Positions 15,101-28,600 of a stretch of DNA of 64,000 nt are shown piece by piece. The position numbers were made by a program, and so were the translations under genes. The notes below the pieces were generated by a model that saw only the letters and a list, made by a program, of their open reading frames with translations, had not been told where the DNA came from and ran no database searches. Each line of letters starts with the position of its first letter. Within the stretch, counting starts at the first letter, position 1. This stretch comes from Temnothorax longispinosus (taxonomy: Eukaryota > Arthropoda > Insecta > Hymenoptera > Formicidae): assembly GCF_030848805.1 (NCBI RefSeq), contig NC_092365.1, positions 10,361,760 to 10,425,759 of the forward strand, read 5' to 3'.

Positions 15101-16549
15101 TTTTCGAGATATCCTAACCTGAAAGTGCAAAAAACACAGTTTTTTTGCTATATTCGGGGTTATATTAAACCGCGAATTAATTTTTCTCCACAAAACTGGG
15201 TGCGGCATCTGAAAGTACTACTCTTCGCCTTCAAAATGCTTTTTAAAATTTTCAGATATCTTATTTCTTCTCGGAGATATCGTCCGTTTTGAAATTTAAG
15301 TGATGTCAAGTCTTTATGTGAATAAAAATATTCACTCTATACTACATAGAGTGAAAGGCGCAGACTGCAATTTCAAATTCAGCTACTCCAAAAACATAAG
15401 AATACATAACTGTAGTCTGCCTAATTGACAAAAAAAAGGCGAATTCGAAAATCTTAAAAAGTCTAAGATAGAATTCTAAGATTTTCGAATTCGCCTTTTT
15501 TTTGTCAATTAGGCAGACTACAGTTATGTATTCTTATGTTTTTGGAGTAGCTGAATTTGAAATTGCAGTCTGCGCTTTTCACTCTATGTAGTATAGAGTG
15601 AATATTTTTATTCACATGAAGACTTAACATCACTTAAATTTCAACGGACGATATCTCCGAGAAGAAATAAGATATCTGAAAATTTCAAAAAGCATTTTGA
15701 AGGCGAAGAGTAGTACTTTCAAATGCCGCACCCAGTTTTGTGGAGAAAAATTAATTCGCGGTTTAATACACTCGTACAAAAAAAATAGGGAACACTTCAT
15801 GAACCCTAAAAATTAGGCTATTTTCAAACTGCTGTAAGTCGACGAAAAATTATCGTAAAAAAAAATCTAAAAAAGCATTTTAAAGCTTGAAGTTTCATCT
15901 TTAACGCACTTTCGGTGGATTTTTAAAATTTTTTTATTTTCTATGTTGTACGCTTTAAAAAAGAACACATTGTTTTGTTCCTTAAAATTAACTTATGTTT
16001 GACTACTTGAAACTCAATTAAAAAATTCAATTAACGTTTCATAAACTACATAATTTTACCTACAAAATGCTTTTTTCTATATTTTCCTACGATTTTTTTT
16101 GACCGATTTACACGACTTTGAAGCAAACCTTGTATTTTTTAAAAAAATTGGCGTAACTCGATGAAAAATCATCGTAAAACAAACAAAAAAAAAGCATTTT
16201 AAAGCTCAAAATGTCAGCTTTAACGAGGTATCGGTGACTATAAAAAATTTTTCTGTCTTCCTTGTTTGGGGCTAAAATTAAAAATGTTGATTTATTCCTT
16301 AAAATTACACATTTTTAACACTCTGCAGTTTGATAAAAAAAATTTTTTCACAAAATTCAATACAAATACCACAAACTGTAACATTTTACCTACAAAATAC
16401 TTTTTTTAAAATCTTTCTACGATTTTTTTGACCGATTTACATAATGTTGAAATTAACCCTTTTTTTCTTGAAAAATGACATTTACCGCCGACATTAGCAT
16501 TAACCAATGTGGTTGCACCACGTGGAGGTTGTCGGTCGGATTTTGCACA

Positions 16550-16624
<75 letters not shown>

Positions 16625-19600
16625 ACAGCAGAGATAAGGACTCCGCGCTCGTCATTTCTGCAGTATTTAAATGACTCCAAACCCTCTCTGCTGTGTGTGT
16701 GTACGTGCGCGCGCGTGCCTTTAAAATTGTGTATTACCTCCTCTCTGATTAATTACTGCTTGCAATCGCTCTCGCATGTTTATGCATCTTTCAATTGCGC
16801 TTTGTGGAATTTCGCACCAAATTTGCCTAAGCGCTTCTCCCAATTGGTTCAGATTATACGGCTGCTTTAATCGTCATTCCATTTCGTCCCAAATGTGTTC
16901 AATGGGATTTAAATATTGGCGGGATTGTGTCACAAAGTGACAGAAAACGAAGTTTGCAGCAAGACGTTGATTTTTAGAGATATGCGTACAAAAAGTTTAT
17001 AGTGCGGGGCTATAAAAAATTTTGTATTTTTTAATTTTCTTGAGTACGCTTTGAGTAGGTAAGCTAGGCCGGTTCTAACTAGGAAGCAATGAGGGGGGGT
17101 GAGGGGCGGGGGGGGAACCGCGGGCGGGGGGACCGCGGAAGGGGAACTGCGGGGGGAGAACCGTGGGCGCCGCGGGGGAAGAGGAGGGGGGAACCGCATG
17201 TTTCGGGCGCCGCGGGGAAGGGGGGAGAGGGGAACCGCATGTTTCGGGCGCCGCGGGAGAGGGGGAGGGGGGAACCGCGTGTTTCGGGCGCCGCGGGGAA
17301 GGGGGAGTGGGGCACCGCGTGTTTCGGACGCCGCGAGGAGGGGGAGGGGGGAGGGAAAAACCGCGTTTTCCGGCGTCGGGGGGCGACCGCGTTTTCCGGC
17401 GCCGCGGGGTGAGGGGGTCCGCGTTTTCCGGCGGCGGCGCCGCGGGGCGACCGCGTTTCCGCCACGCCGCGGGGGGGGGGGGGGGGGGATCCGCATTTTC
17501 GCCGCGCCGCGGAGCGTTCGCGTTTTCGGGCGCCGCGGGGCGAGGGGACCCGCGTTCGCGTTTCGCCGCGCCGCGAAGTCCGCGTGACGTCACACGGCAC
17601 GCTCGCGTTATCTCCCCCTCGTAGATGTTTCTCCCCCGTCCCCCATTCGTCTTCTCGTTCGCGCGGTGTCTCGCGCCCCCGTCCCCCCCGTTTGCGCGAG
17701 TCTTCTCGTTCGCGCGGTCTCTTTCTCTCGCGCGCGGTCCCTCTCGCTCCCGACCCCCGTTCGCGTTCTCGCTCGTGGCCCCGTTCGCGGTCTCTTTCCC
17801 TCGCGCGTTCTCGCTCGCGATCACGTATCTTTTCTTCGCCAGCGATATTTAATCGTTCAGATTTTCGCGATATTTAATTTTTTAATATTACATTTAAGTA
17901 AACGATAAACGAAGACAGCTTTATGACAGGAAAAGGGATGAACGGTAAATGAAAAGGAAAAACTTTTTAACCATATTATATGCATTTATTTATCATGTAG
18001 CGCATTATACACAATAGTATCCAAAGCGTAGGCTAATAATTCGCAATCAATAATCGAATTTTTATCATAAACGTCACGCAAGATTGTAACTGCGTTACAT
18101 TTATCAGTGATACAATTTTGACGTTAAAATTGTTACAAACTGTTTGAATTTTTCACTTACGCCGTGAACATTTTAACATAGTTGAAAATACACATTTTCG
18201 ACGCAATGTTCTAATTCGAACAGGAAGAGTACAGTTGACGGTTTCATGTACAAGCTGGTGCCGCACGACGTCAATTTTACAATATCTGCGTCACGTATTT
18301 TAACAAGCTCCAGATCTCGAAACGTTAGCGATGATGGTGCCGATGACTGCACGAGTCGCTGTATATCTGCACGTTTTTCGATGAATGTCACCCACGTTGC
18401 ATGTAGCAGAATTATCCGATTGCCTCGGTTATCGCCAATAAGTATATCCGCAGAGGACATAGGTCCCGCGTTGATTCCAACATCCAAAAATTTATACGCT
18501 GTTGATGTCAAGGCAAATCTTCTTCCCAAAATACGTGGCGTGTAGCGGGGTTTATAAAAACTAAAAAATACAATTATATGTTTATAAAAGTTTTTTTTGC
18601 ACAAGTATATATGAAAATTAGCGGTACTTACTCATTGTGCTGTTTCTCGCACGTTTCGTCCTGAATCGGAACGTAGTAGTTCGCACCATGAGTGTTCATC
18701 GTATCTGGAGGCTGTTTGCGACGTACTCGAACCGTATCGAACTCTTGACTATGCTCTAGAATCCTCATAGACCATTTATACATACCCAAAACTGCAAATC
18801 TTGCAAAAATAGCGCCAATGTACGGCTGCTGCATGGTGACCACCACCACAATCCACATATACGTTAAATGTGATATCTTTGTCAAGAATATTCGTGATGA
18901 GATCACCTCATCGGGCATCAAATATGATTTTTTTCAAGAGCATACGTGTCTCGCGATGATTTCATCGAACACGTGCAAAACTGCAAATAGCGCCGATGTA
19001 CGGCCGCTGCATTGATACAGATCAAATCACCAAAAGTCAATGGCGCGTTTTCGTGAACGTACGTGTCTCGCAATGATTTCATCGAACACATGCAAAACTG
19101 CAAATAGCGCCGATGTACGGCTGCTGAGATGAAATTAGATATGATAAGCAAACGATGCATCATTAGTAGAAAATAAAATGACGAATCTAGGGGATACGCT
19201 CAATAGTCGAGAACTGGAAGTCGTGAGTGCAACAAATGGCGTTAGCAAGAGGATCGTGCAATAACATGGAGCAAGAGTTGTTGGAGCAATCCACCCTGTT
19301 AAATTCGAGGGAAGACTTTGCCGCGTGGGAGCAACGATGCGACGAGTTTATCGAATCGTTGGAAGCCGAATTAAACGGCCACGATTATCAATCGATCAGT
19401 CATCGATCGGTCTCAAACAGTCATTGGTCGCTTGTATCGCAAGACTCGAAGGTTTGAAAGACTTGGTACGTCAACGTTTCGTACATGTGGGTGCGGGATA
19501 CAGTGCGAGTGAGACAGGACTCAGATGGCGCGAGATAGATCCGGCTTTTGAAAGCCGTATATTGACTGGTGCGGTGATAAATTCCAAACACATCGACCCT

Positions 19601-22600
19601 CGTCAATTTCTCAAAAATGCGAGAGAAATTGTACTCGATCGTGTGCGGAACGTCATGCAACGACATGACAATGTAAAAATTAACACAGTGTTTAATGGTG
19701 AATTTGTTGCGGGTGACAAACGCGCGAATAAAAGTATCGCAACGAGAAACTATGAAGTCTTTCGTGAGTCCGATCTGCACGAGTGGTACAAGCAACACGT
19801 CATCGAGCCTACCTTAGCAAAGCTGGAGGAATTCCAGGAACGTGATAGCGGATGGGCGTTGTCGCGTATACTCAATTTAATGGTAAACGTGAACAAATAC
19901 AATCCGTTGCACGCGGGGTGTTTTGTGGAAATATCGCAAGAAATTAAAAAAAAGAAGGCGGTGATAAACGTGCGATCAATGGACAATGCATGTTTCGTAT
20001 GGTCAGTGACGGCTGCTCTACATCCAGCCCAAAGAAATGCAGATCTGGAATCGTCGTATCCACATTACACGTCGGTGCTAGATCTTACGGACATTGAGTT
20101 TCCAATGACGTTGGATCAAATTAAAAAATTTGAAAATCATAACAACATCTCCATCAACGTGTACAGCATCGAGAAAAAAAAACAAGAAACTTGCTATCTT
20201 GCCAATACGGGTTACTGACCGAAAGATGGACAGACACGTAAATCTGCTGTACGTGCATAACGACAACGTGGGACATTTTGCGTGGATCAAGAACCTATCC
20301 CGTCTCGTGAGCTCGCAAATCAGTAAAAAAGAGCACAGGAAATACTTTTGCGATCGGTAAGTACCTATAGTTTTTTTAATAATATATAGAATATTTTGTG
20401 TATAAAAAATTATAATATTTGCGTTTATTTTTTTTGCAGATGTTTGCACTACTTCAGCTCCAACGAGAAATTGGCTGCCCACACCGTCGACTGTCAGGAG
20501 ATGAATGACTGCGCGATCAAGTTACCGAACAATAACGACAAGTGGTTGGCCTTTAAAAATCACAACAGGAAGGAACGAGTTCCGTTTGTCGTATACGCCG
20601 ACCTGGAGTGTACCCTGGAGAAGATGGAAGCGGATCCGGAAACGTCCAGGTACACATATCAACATCATCGCGTGTTTAGCATAGGGTACTACGTGCGTTG
20701 CTCGTACGACGAGTCGTTATCTATGTATCGGTTTCGTCGCGATAAGGATTGCGTCGCGTGGTTCGCCGAGGAGCTAAGACGTTTAGCTCACGACGTAAAA
20801 ACTATATTGTCTACTAATATACCCATGGCAGATTTCACGCGAGACGAGTGGGAAAAGTTTAACAGCGCAACGCACTGTCACGTGTGCGAAGAACCGTTCG
20901 AGCCAGACGACGTGCGAGTACGCGACCATTGTCACCTGACCGGTCGATACAGAGGTCCCGCGCATTCGAATTGTAACTTAAATTATAAAGATTTGCATTG
21001 CATTCCCATAGTGTTTCATAATTTATCGGGATACGATGCACATTTTATTATAACCGAAATAGCAACAGCATACGAAGGACATGTAGATTTACTCCCGATC
21101 ACAAAAGAAAAATATATTTCGTTACAAAACGTTTACAAAAAACGTTCAAAGCACTGAAGATAAAGATAAGAAAACGTGCGTCAAATTGAGATTTATCGAT
21201 TCGTACAAGTTTCTCACCGCTAGTCTCGACAAATTGGCATCTTATCTCAGCAAAGATAAACTGCGAATATTGCAACGCGAATTTTGTGAATTATCCGCAG
21301 AAAATTTTAATTTGCTGACACGAAAAGGCGTATTTCCATATGAATACATTGACTGCGTCGAAAAATTGGAGGACTTGTGTTTACCACCGCGCGACTCGTT
21401 TTACAGTTCATTGACAAGTGACACCGTATCCGAGAGCGATTACGCGCACGCCGTCGACGTCTGGCAGCGGTTCTCCATTCGAACGCTCGGTGATTACAGC
21501 GATTTATATCTCAAGACCGATGTCTTGCTGTTGGCCGATATCTTTGAAAATTTTCGCGATAGTTGCGTCGCGAGTTATGGACTCGATCCGGCGTATTATT
21601 ATACTCTACCGGGTTTTACGTGGGATGCTATGTTGAAGCATACACACATCAATTTCGAATTGCTCACCGACATTGACATGGTCATGTTTATCGAACGCGG
21701 TATACGCGGCGGTTTGAGTCAATGTTCAAACAGATACGCGCTGGCCAACAACAAGTACATGCAGTCGTACGATCCATCGAAACCGTCGTCGTACCTCATG
21801 TATTTTGATGTAAATAACTTATACGGCTGGGCAATGAGTCAACCATTGCCATACGCAGATTTTAAATGGATCGACGACGTAACCGATTTTAATGTTATGG
21901 ATGTCGCGTTGGATTCCCCGATAGGCTACATTCTCGAAGTCGACTTGGAGTATCCGCAACATCTTCACGACGCGCACACTGACCTACCGTTCTGTCCGAC
22001 GCGCGATAAACCACCCGGCAAGCGGCAGGACAAGCTCCTCGCAACATTATACGATAAGAAACGTTATGTAATACATTATCGCAACCTGCAGCAGTGTACT
22101 CGTCACGGTCTCCGTATATCAAAAATTCACCGTATACTGAAATTCGCGTAATCTCCATGGCTTCGCGATTATATAGACCTCAATACGAAATTTAGGACAT
22201 TGGCCAACAATGATTTCGAGAAAAATTTATACAAATTGATGAACAATGCCGTGTTTGGCAAAACCATGGAGAATGTGCGCAATCACGTTGACGTGCGACT
22301 CGTGACTCATTGGGAAGGTAGATACGGCGCGGAGGCTATGATTGCGAAACCAAATTTTCATAGCCGAAGCGTCTTTTCGGAGAATTTAGTAGCAATAGAA
22401 ATGCGAAAACTCGAGGTGAAGTTCGACAAACCAATCTATGTGGGTATGTGCATTTTCGATATATCCAAGACATGTTTGTACGAATTTCATCACGAGTACA
22501 TGTTACCGTTGTATCGCGACAAGTGTAAAGTCACGTACACCGATACTGACAGTCTCATTTATCACATCGAGTGCGACGATGTGTATGATATCATGAAGCG

Positions 22601-25600
22601 CCACATTCATAGATTTGACACTAGCGATTACGCGATTGATAATACGTACGGTATCCCACTCGCCAATAAAAAAGTTCCGGGCTTAATGAAAGACGAAAAT
22701 AACGGTGCGATAATGACCGAATTCGTCGGGCTTAGAGCAAAGATGTACGCCTTGCGAGTGGACGGTAAGAAAGATACGAAAAAGGCTAAAGGTGTTAAGA
22801 GTAACGTCGTAGCCAGGTCGATAACGTTCGACGATTACACGCGATGTCTGCGCGACGAAATTGAAATGACGCGACAGCAAACCTGCATAAGATCCAAAAA
22901 ACACGAGGTATACACCGTGTCCGAAACGAAAATAGCTCTAAGTCCGTACGATGATAAGCGATACATTATACCCGGTTCTACCGAAACGCTGCCATGGGGA
23001 CATTATAAAATACCATTGTAAATATATTGAAAATATATTGTAAATACCGCTGTAAATATATTGTAATTACATTTAGATATTTAGAAAAAATAAATGACTC
23101 ATATGTATATATGTATGTTTTTATACTGTAATAAATTTTTACAATACATTATTCTTGTGTATCCATGAATTGTATGAATTATCAAATCTTAACCACTTTA
23201 CATAAACCTCATCCCCTCTTTTGCGTAAAACTTTTTCAACGAGATACACATCGGGATTAGCAACGCGATGTAACTCGTATTCGTAGAAGCCGCCGGCGAC
23301 GGGTTTTCCGCAGGAATCTTCCAACAGAAACGTCACAGGATTAGTTTTCTGCACTCCTACTACATCACACTATTGTCACATCGTTTGTTTATCATATCTA
23401 ATTTCATCTCAGTAGCCGTACGGATGCGCCTGCCGAAAAATCTGCGATGTGCAGTTTTGCACGTGTGCGATGAAGTCACCGCGAGACACGTATGTTCTCG
23501 AAAACGATATCGCGCCATTGACTTTCGGTGATTTGATCTGTAAAACAGCTATTGAACCGCTATGAAACAGCTAAAAACAGCTAAAAACAGCTATCAAACA
23601 GCTATTGAACCGCTATGAAACAGCTAAAAACAGCTAAAAACAGCTAAAAACAGCTATTGAACCGCTATGAAACTGCTAAAAACAGCTAAAAACAGCTATC
23701 AAACAGCTATCAAACAGCTATTGAACCGCTATGAAACTGCTAAAAACAGCTAAAAACAGCTATCAAACAGCTATCAAACAGCTATTGAACCGCTATGAAA
23801 CAGCTAAAAACAGCTAAAAACAGCTATGAAACAGCTATCAAACAGCTATTGAACCGCTATGAAACAGCTAAAAACAGCTAAAAACAGCTATCAAACAGCT
23901 ATTGAACCGCTATGAAACAGCTAAAAACAGCTAAAAACAGCTATGAAACAGCTATCAAACAGCTATTGAACCGCTATGAAACAGCTAAAAACAGCTATCA
24001 AACAGCTCTTGAACAGCTAAAAACAGCTATCTGTATAACTGCGATCTGTATAACTGATATTGAACCGCTATTGAATCGCTATCAAACTTCTTTTAAACAA
24101 CTAAAAACAGCTAAAAACAGCCATCAAACAACAAAAAACAACTAAAAAACAGCTCTTGAACAGCTAAAACATCTATATTATACTACAAAGTATGTTGTTT
24201 GATGGCTGTTTTTAGCTGTTTTTAGTTGTTTAAAAGAAGTTTGATAGCGATTCAATAGCGGTTCAATATCAGTTATACAGATCGCAGTTATACAGATAGC
24301 TGTTTTTAGCTGTTCAATAGCTGTTTGATAGCTGTTTGATAGCTGTTTTTAGCTGTTTTTAGCAGTTTCATAGCGGTTCAATAGCTGTTTGATAGCTGTT
24401 TGATAGCTGTTTTTAGCTGTTTTTAGCAGTTTCATAGCGGTTCAATAGCTGTTTTTAGCTGTTTTTAGCTGTTTTTAGCTGTTTCATAGCGGTTCAATAG
24501 CTGTTTGATAGCTGTTTTTAGCTGTTTTTAGCTGTTTCATAGCGGTTCAATAGCTGTTTTACAGATCAAATCACCGAAAGTCAATGGCGCGATATCGTTT
24601 TCGAGAACATACGTGTCTCGCGGTGACTTCATCGCACACGTGCAAAACTGCACATCGCAGATTTTTCGGCAGGCGCATCCGTACGGCTACTGAGATGAAA
24701 TTAGATATGATAAACAAACGATGTGACAATATTGTGATGTAGTAGGAGTGCAGAAAACTAATCCTGTGACGTTTCTGTTGGAAGATTCCTGCGGAAAACC
24801 CGTCGCCGGCGGCTTCTACGAATACGAGTTACATCGCGTTGCTAATCCCGATGTGTATCTCGTTGAAAAAGTTTTACGCAAAAGAGGGGATGAGGTTTAT
24901 GTAAAGTGGTTAAGATTTGATAATTCATACAATTCATGGATACACAAGAATAATGTATTGTAAAAATTTATTACAGTATAAAAACATACATATATACATA
25001 TGAGTCATTTATTTTTTCTAAATATCTAAATGTAATTACAATATATTTACAGCGGTATTTACAATATATTTTCAATATATTTACAATGGTATTTTATAAT
25101 GTCCCCATGGCAGCGTTTCGGTAGAACCGGGTATAATGTATCGCTTATCATCGTACGGACTTAGAGCTATTTTCGTTTCGGACACGGTGTATACCTCGTG
25201 TTTTTTGGATCTTATGCAGGTTTGCTGTCGCGTCATTTCAATTTCGTCGCGCAGACATCGCGTGTAATCGTCGAACGTTATCGACCTGGCTACGACGTTA
25301 CTCTTAACACCTTTAGCCTTTTTCGTATCTTTCTTACCGTCCACTCGCAAGGCGTACATCTTTGCTCTAAGCCCGACGAATTCGGTCATTATCGCACCGT
25401 TATTTTCGTCTTTCATTAAGCCCGGAACTTTTTTATTGGCGAGTGGGATACCGTACGTATTATCAATCGCGTAATCGCTAGTGTCAAATCTATGAATGTG
25501 GCGCTTCATGATATCATACACATCGTCGCACTCGATGTGATAAATGAGACTGTCAGTATCGGTGTACGTGACTTTACACTTGTCGCGATACAACGGTAAC

Positions 25601-28600
25601 ATGTACTCGTGATGAAATTCGTACAAACATGTCTTGGATATATCGAAAATGCACATACCCACATAGATTGGTTTGTCGAACTTCACCTCGAGTTTTCGCA
25701 TTTCTATTGCTACTAAATTCTCCGAAAAGACGCTTCGGCTATGAAAATTTGGTTTCGCAATCATAGCCTCCGCGCCGTATCTACCTTCCCAATGAGTCAC
25801 GAGTCGCACGTCAACGTGATTGCGCACATTCTCCATGGTTTTGCCAAACACGGCATTGTTCATCAATTTGTATAAATTTTTCTCGAAATCATTGTTGGCC
25901 AATGTCCTAAATTTCGTATTGAGGTCTATATAATCGCGAAGCCATGGAGATTACGCGAATTTCAGTATACGGTGAATTTTTGATATACGGAGACCGTGAC
26001 GAGTACACTGCTGCAGGTTGCGATAATGTATTACATAACGTTTCTTATCGTATAATGTTGCGAGGAGCTTGTCCTGCCGCTTGCCGGGTGGTTTATCGCG
26101 CGTCGGACAGAACGGTAGGTCAGTGTGCGCGTCGTGAAGATGTTGCGGATACTCCAAGTCGACTTCGAGAATGTAGCCTATCGGGGAATCCAACGCGACA
26201 TCCATAACATTAAAATCGGTTACGTCGTCGATCCATTTAAAATCTGCGTATGGCAATGGTTGACTCATTGCCCAGCCGTATAAGTTATTTACATCAAAAT
26301 ACATGAGGTACGACGACGGTTTCGATGGATCGTACGACTGCATGTACTTGTTGTTGGCCAGCGCGTATCTGTTTGAACATTGACTCAAACCGCCGCGTAT
26401 ACCGCGTTCGATAAACATGACCATGTCAATGTCGGTGAGCAATTCGAAATTGATGTGTGTATGCTTCAACATAGCATCCCACGTAAAACCCGGTAGAGTA
26501 TAATAATACGCCGGATCGAGTCCATAACTCGCGACGCAACTATCGCGAAAATTTTCAAAGATATCGGCCAACAGCAAGACATCGGTCTTGAGATATAAAT
26601 CGCTGTAATCACCGAGCGTTCGAATGGAGAACCGCTGCCAGACGTCGACGGCGTGCGCGTAATCGCTCTCGGATACGGTGTCACTTGTCAATGAACTGTA
26701 AAACGAGTCGCGCGGTGGTAAACACAAGTCCTCCAATTTTTCGACGCAGTCAATGTATTCATATGGAAATACGCCTTTTCGTGTCAGCAAATTAAAATTT
26801 TCTGCGGATAATTCACAAAATTCGCGTTGCAATATTCGCAGTTTATCTTTGCTGAGATAAGATGCCAATTTGTCGAGACTAGCGGTGAGAAACTTGTACG
26901 AATCGATAAATCTCAATTTGACGCACGTTTTCTTATCTTTATCTTCAGTGCTTTGAACGTTTTTTGTAAACGTTTTGTAACGAAATATATTTTTCTTTTG
27001 TGATCGGGAGTAAATCTACATGTCCTTCGTATGCTGTTGCTATTTCGGTTATAATAAAATGTGCATCGTATCCCGATAAATTATGAAACACTATGGGAAT
27101 GCAATGCGAATCTTTATAATTTAAGTTACAATTCGAATGCGCGGGACCTCTGTATCGACCGGTCAGGTGACAATGGTCGCGTACTCGCACGTCGTCTGGC
27201 TCGAACGGTTCTTCGCACACGTGACAGTGCGTTGCGCTGTTAAACTTTTCCCACTCGTCTCGCGTGAAATCTGCCATGGGTATATTAGTAGACAATATAG
27301 TTTTTACGTCGTGAGCTAAACGTCTTACCCCAGTAAAACAGGTACGTCGCATATGCGTCGAATCTACGTAATACGTGGATGGAGATTCATCCACGAGTTA
27401 TCCACGTAGATTCAACGTTTCTTTTTCATCGTCAAAATCTAAGAACCTTATTCGTGTGGATTCAACGTTTCCTTTCTATCGCTAAAATCGATGTACCTTA
27501 TCCACGTAAATTCAACGTTTCTTATCCATCGCCAAAATCGAAGTACCTTATCCGCGTGGATTCAACGTTTCTTTTCCATCGCCAAAATCGAAGTACCTTA
27601 TCCGCGTGGATTCAACGTTTCTTTTCCATCGCCAAAATCGAAGTACCTTATCCGCGTGGATTCAACGTTTCTTTTCCATCGATAAAATCAAAGTATCTCA
27701 TCCGCGTAGTATCAATGTAGATTTTGCGTAGATATTTTCACTGTTCTACTGACAGATAATTTATCAATCTCAGGAGACATTGATGTTGTCAATCGCAATT
27801 AATATAGCTAAATGGAACGTTTTAATGAATAATTAATGAAAATGATAGTAAGACATTTTAAAATTGAAAAATTTTATTATGTCGTAAAAATACAAAAGTT
27901 ATGTGTTATAATAATAATCAGTTTTTAAACTGAATTTGTTTCTTAAGATGATTTTTAAAAAATTATATATTTGCGCTGGTTATGACATATGTAGACTATA
28001 TATAACAATTACATCAAATTAAGAAGTAGTCTACCACGTAAGGCAGTTGGCTCACGATCCAGAGGTCCCGAGTTCGAATCCCACCAAGGTAAGTGTGTTT
28101 TTATATGTGTTTTTAAATTCGAGAAAATATTTATAATCATAGACTGCATCTTAAAAAACAAATTTAGTTATAAAATAGTAATAAAATTTCGATAAAAATA
28201 ATTTTTTTATGCCGGGTGAATATCGGAAATCAATGTCCTCTAGTATTAAGAGGTTTTTTTTGGGTGAGTATAATTCAATACTATGCACCAGTAGTTCTCT
28301 GTGTAATAAATTACTACCAGTAATCCAGTACTTACTGTCCAGTACTCGCCAAAATATTAAGACGTGAAACTTTCACGTAAATTCCACATCGAATCGATGA
28401 TCTCATCCACGTGGATCCGACTACCGTTTTTAAGCGGATGATCCACTCGATTGTCTACGTAAATTCTACGTCGCTGGTCCACATGAAAGAAACGTGGATT
28501 CCACGTTCCTGTTTTACTGGGGTAGCTCCTCGGCGAACCACGCGACGCAATCCTTATCGCGACGAAACCGATACATAGATAACGACTCGTCGTACGAGCA

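Larger units (their letters stand above)
17054..24132 (+). repeat. left arm of the palindrome
   Basis: 7,079 bp, matched in inverted order by 24194-32258. The arms differ mainly by a 1,195-bp insertion in the right arm, a longer central minisatellite in the left, homopolymer lengths, and scattered substitutions and single-base indels. Confidence 0.9.
27328..28522. mobile_element. 1,195-bp TA-flanked non-autonomous element inside the right-arm polymerase
   Basis: Inverted ends ccccagtaaaacagg and cctgttttactgggg. The uninterrupted site is visible in the left arm (gtcttagctcctc in the same sense), proving a TA duplication (27326-27327 and 28523-28524). The interior has a 50-bp minisatellite (27403-27715), a tRNA-like repeat (27922-28223) and no transposase. 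TA duplication suggests Tc1/mariner-type mobilisation. Confidence 0.88.

Noticed and set aside
16453..16870. Open frames with long Cys-Val or Thr-His runs
   Set aside because: Produced by the (GT)n microsatellite. Only the Tc1 transposase relic on the minus strand in this stretch is supported.
17075..17877. Several long Pro/Arg/Gly-rich open frames on both strands (and mirrored at 31,435-32,265)
   Set aside because: They overlap in up to five frames within a GC-rich tandem repeat; the lack of stops is due to composition. No domain or start context supports a gene.
23540..24572. CRISPR array or coding repeat protein
   Set aside because: The repeats are short overlapping minisatellite words without unique spacers, mirrored about a centre, in an insect genome. 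The 77-codon frame is a repeat artefact.
25944..26207. Open frames antisense to the polymerase in both arms
   Set aside because: They are reverse-strand shadows of the polymerase coding sequence, duplicated by the palindrome.
27379..27720. 113-codon open frame with repeated IAKIEVPYPRGFNVS-like text
   Set aside because: A 50-bp minisatellite read in rotating frames; no start context and no independent support.
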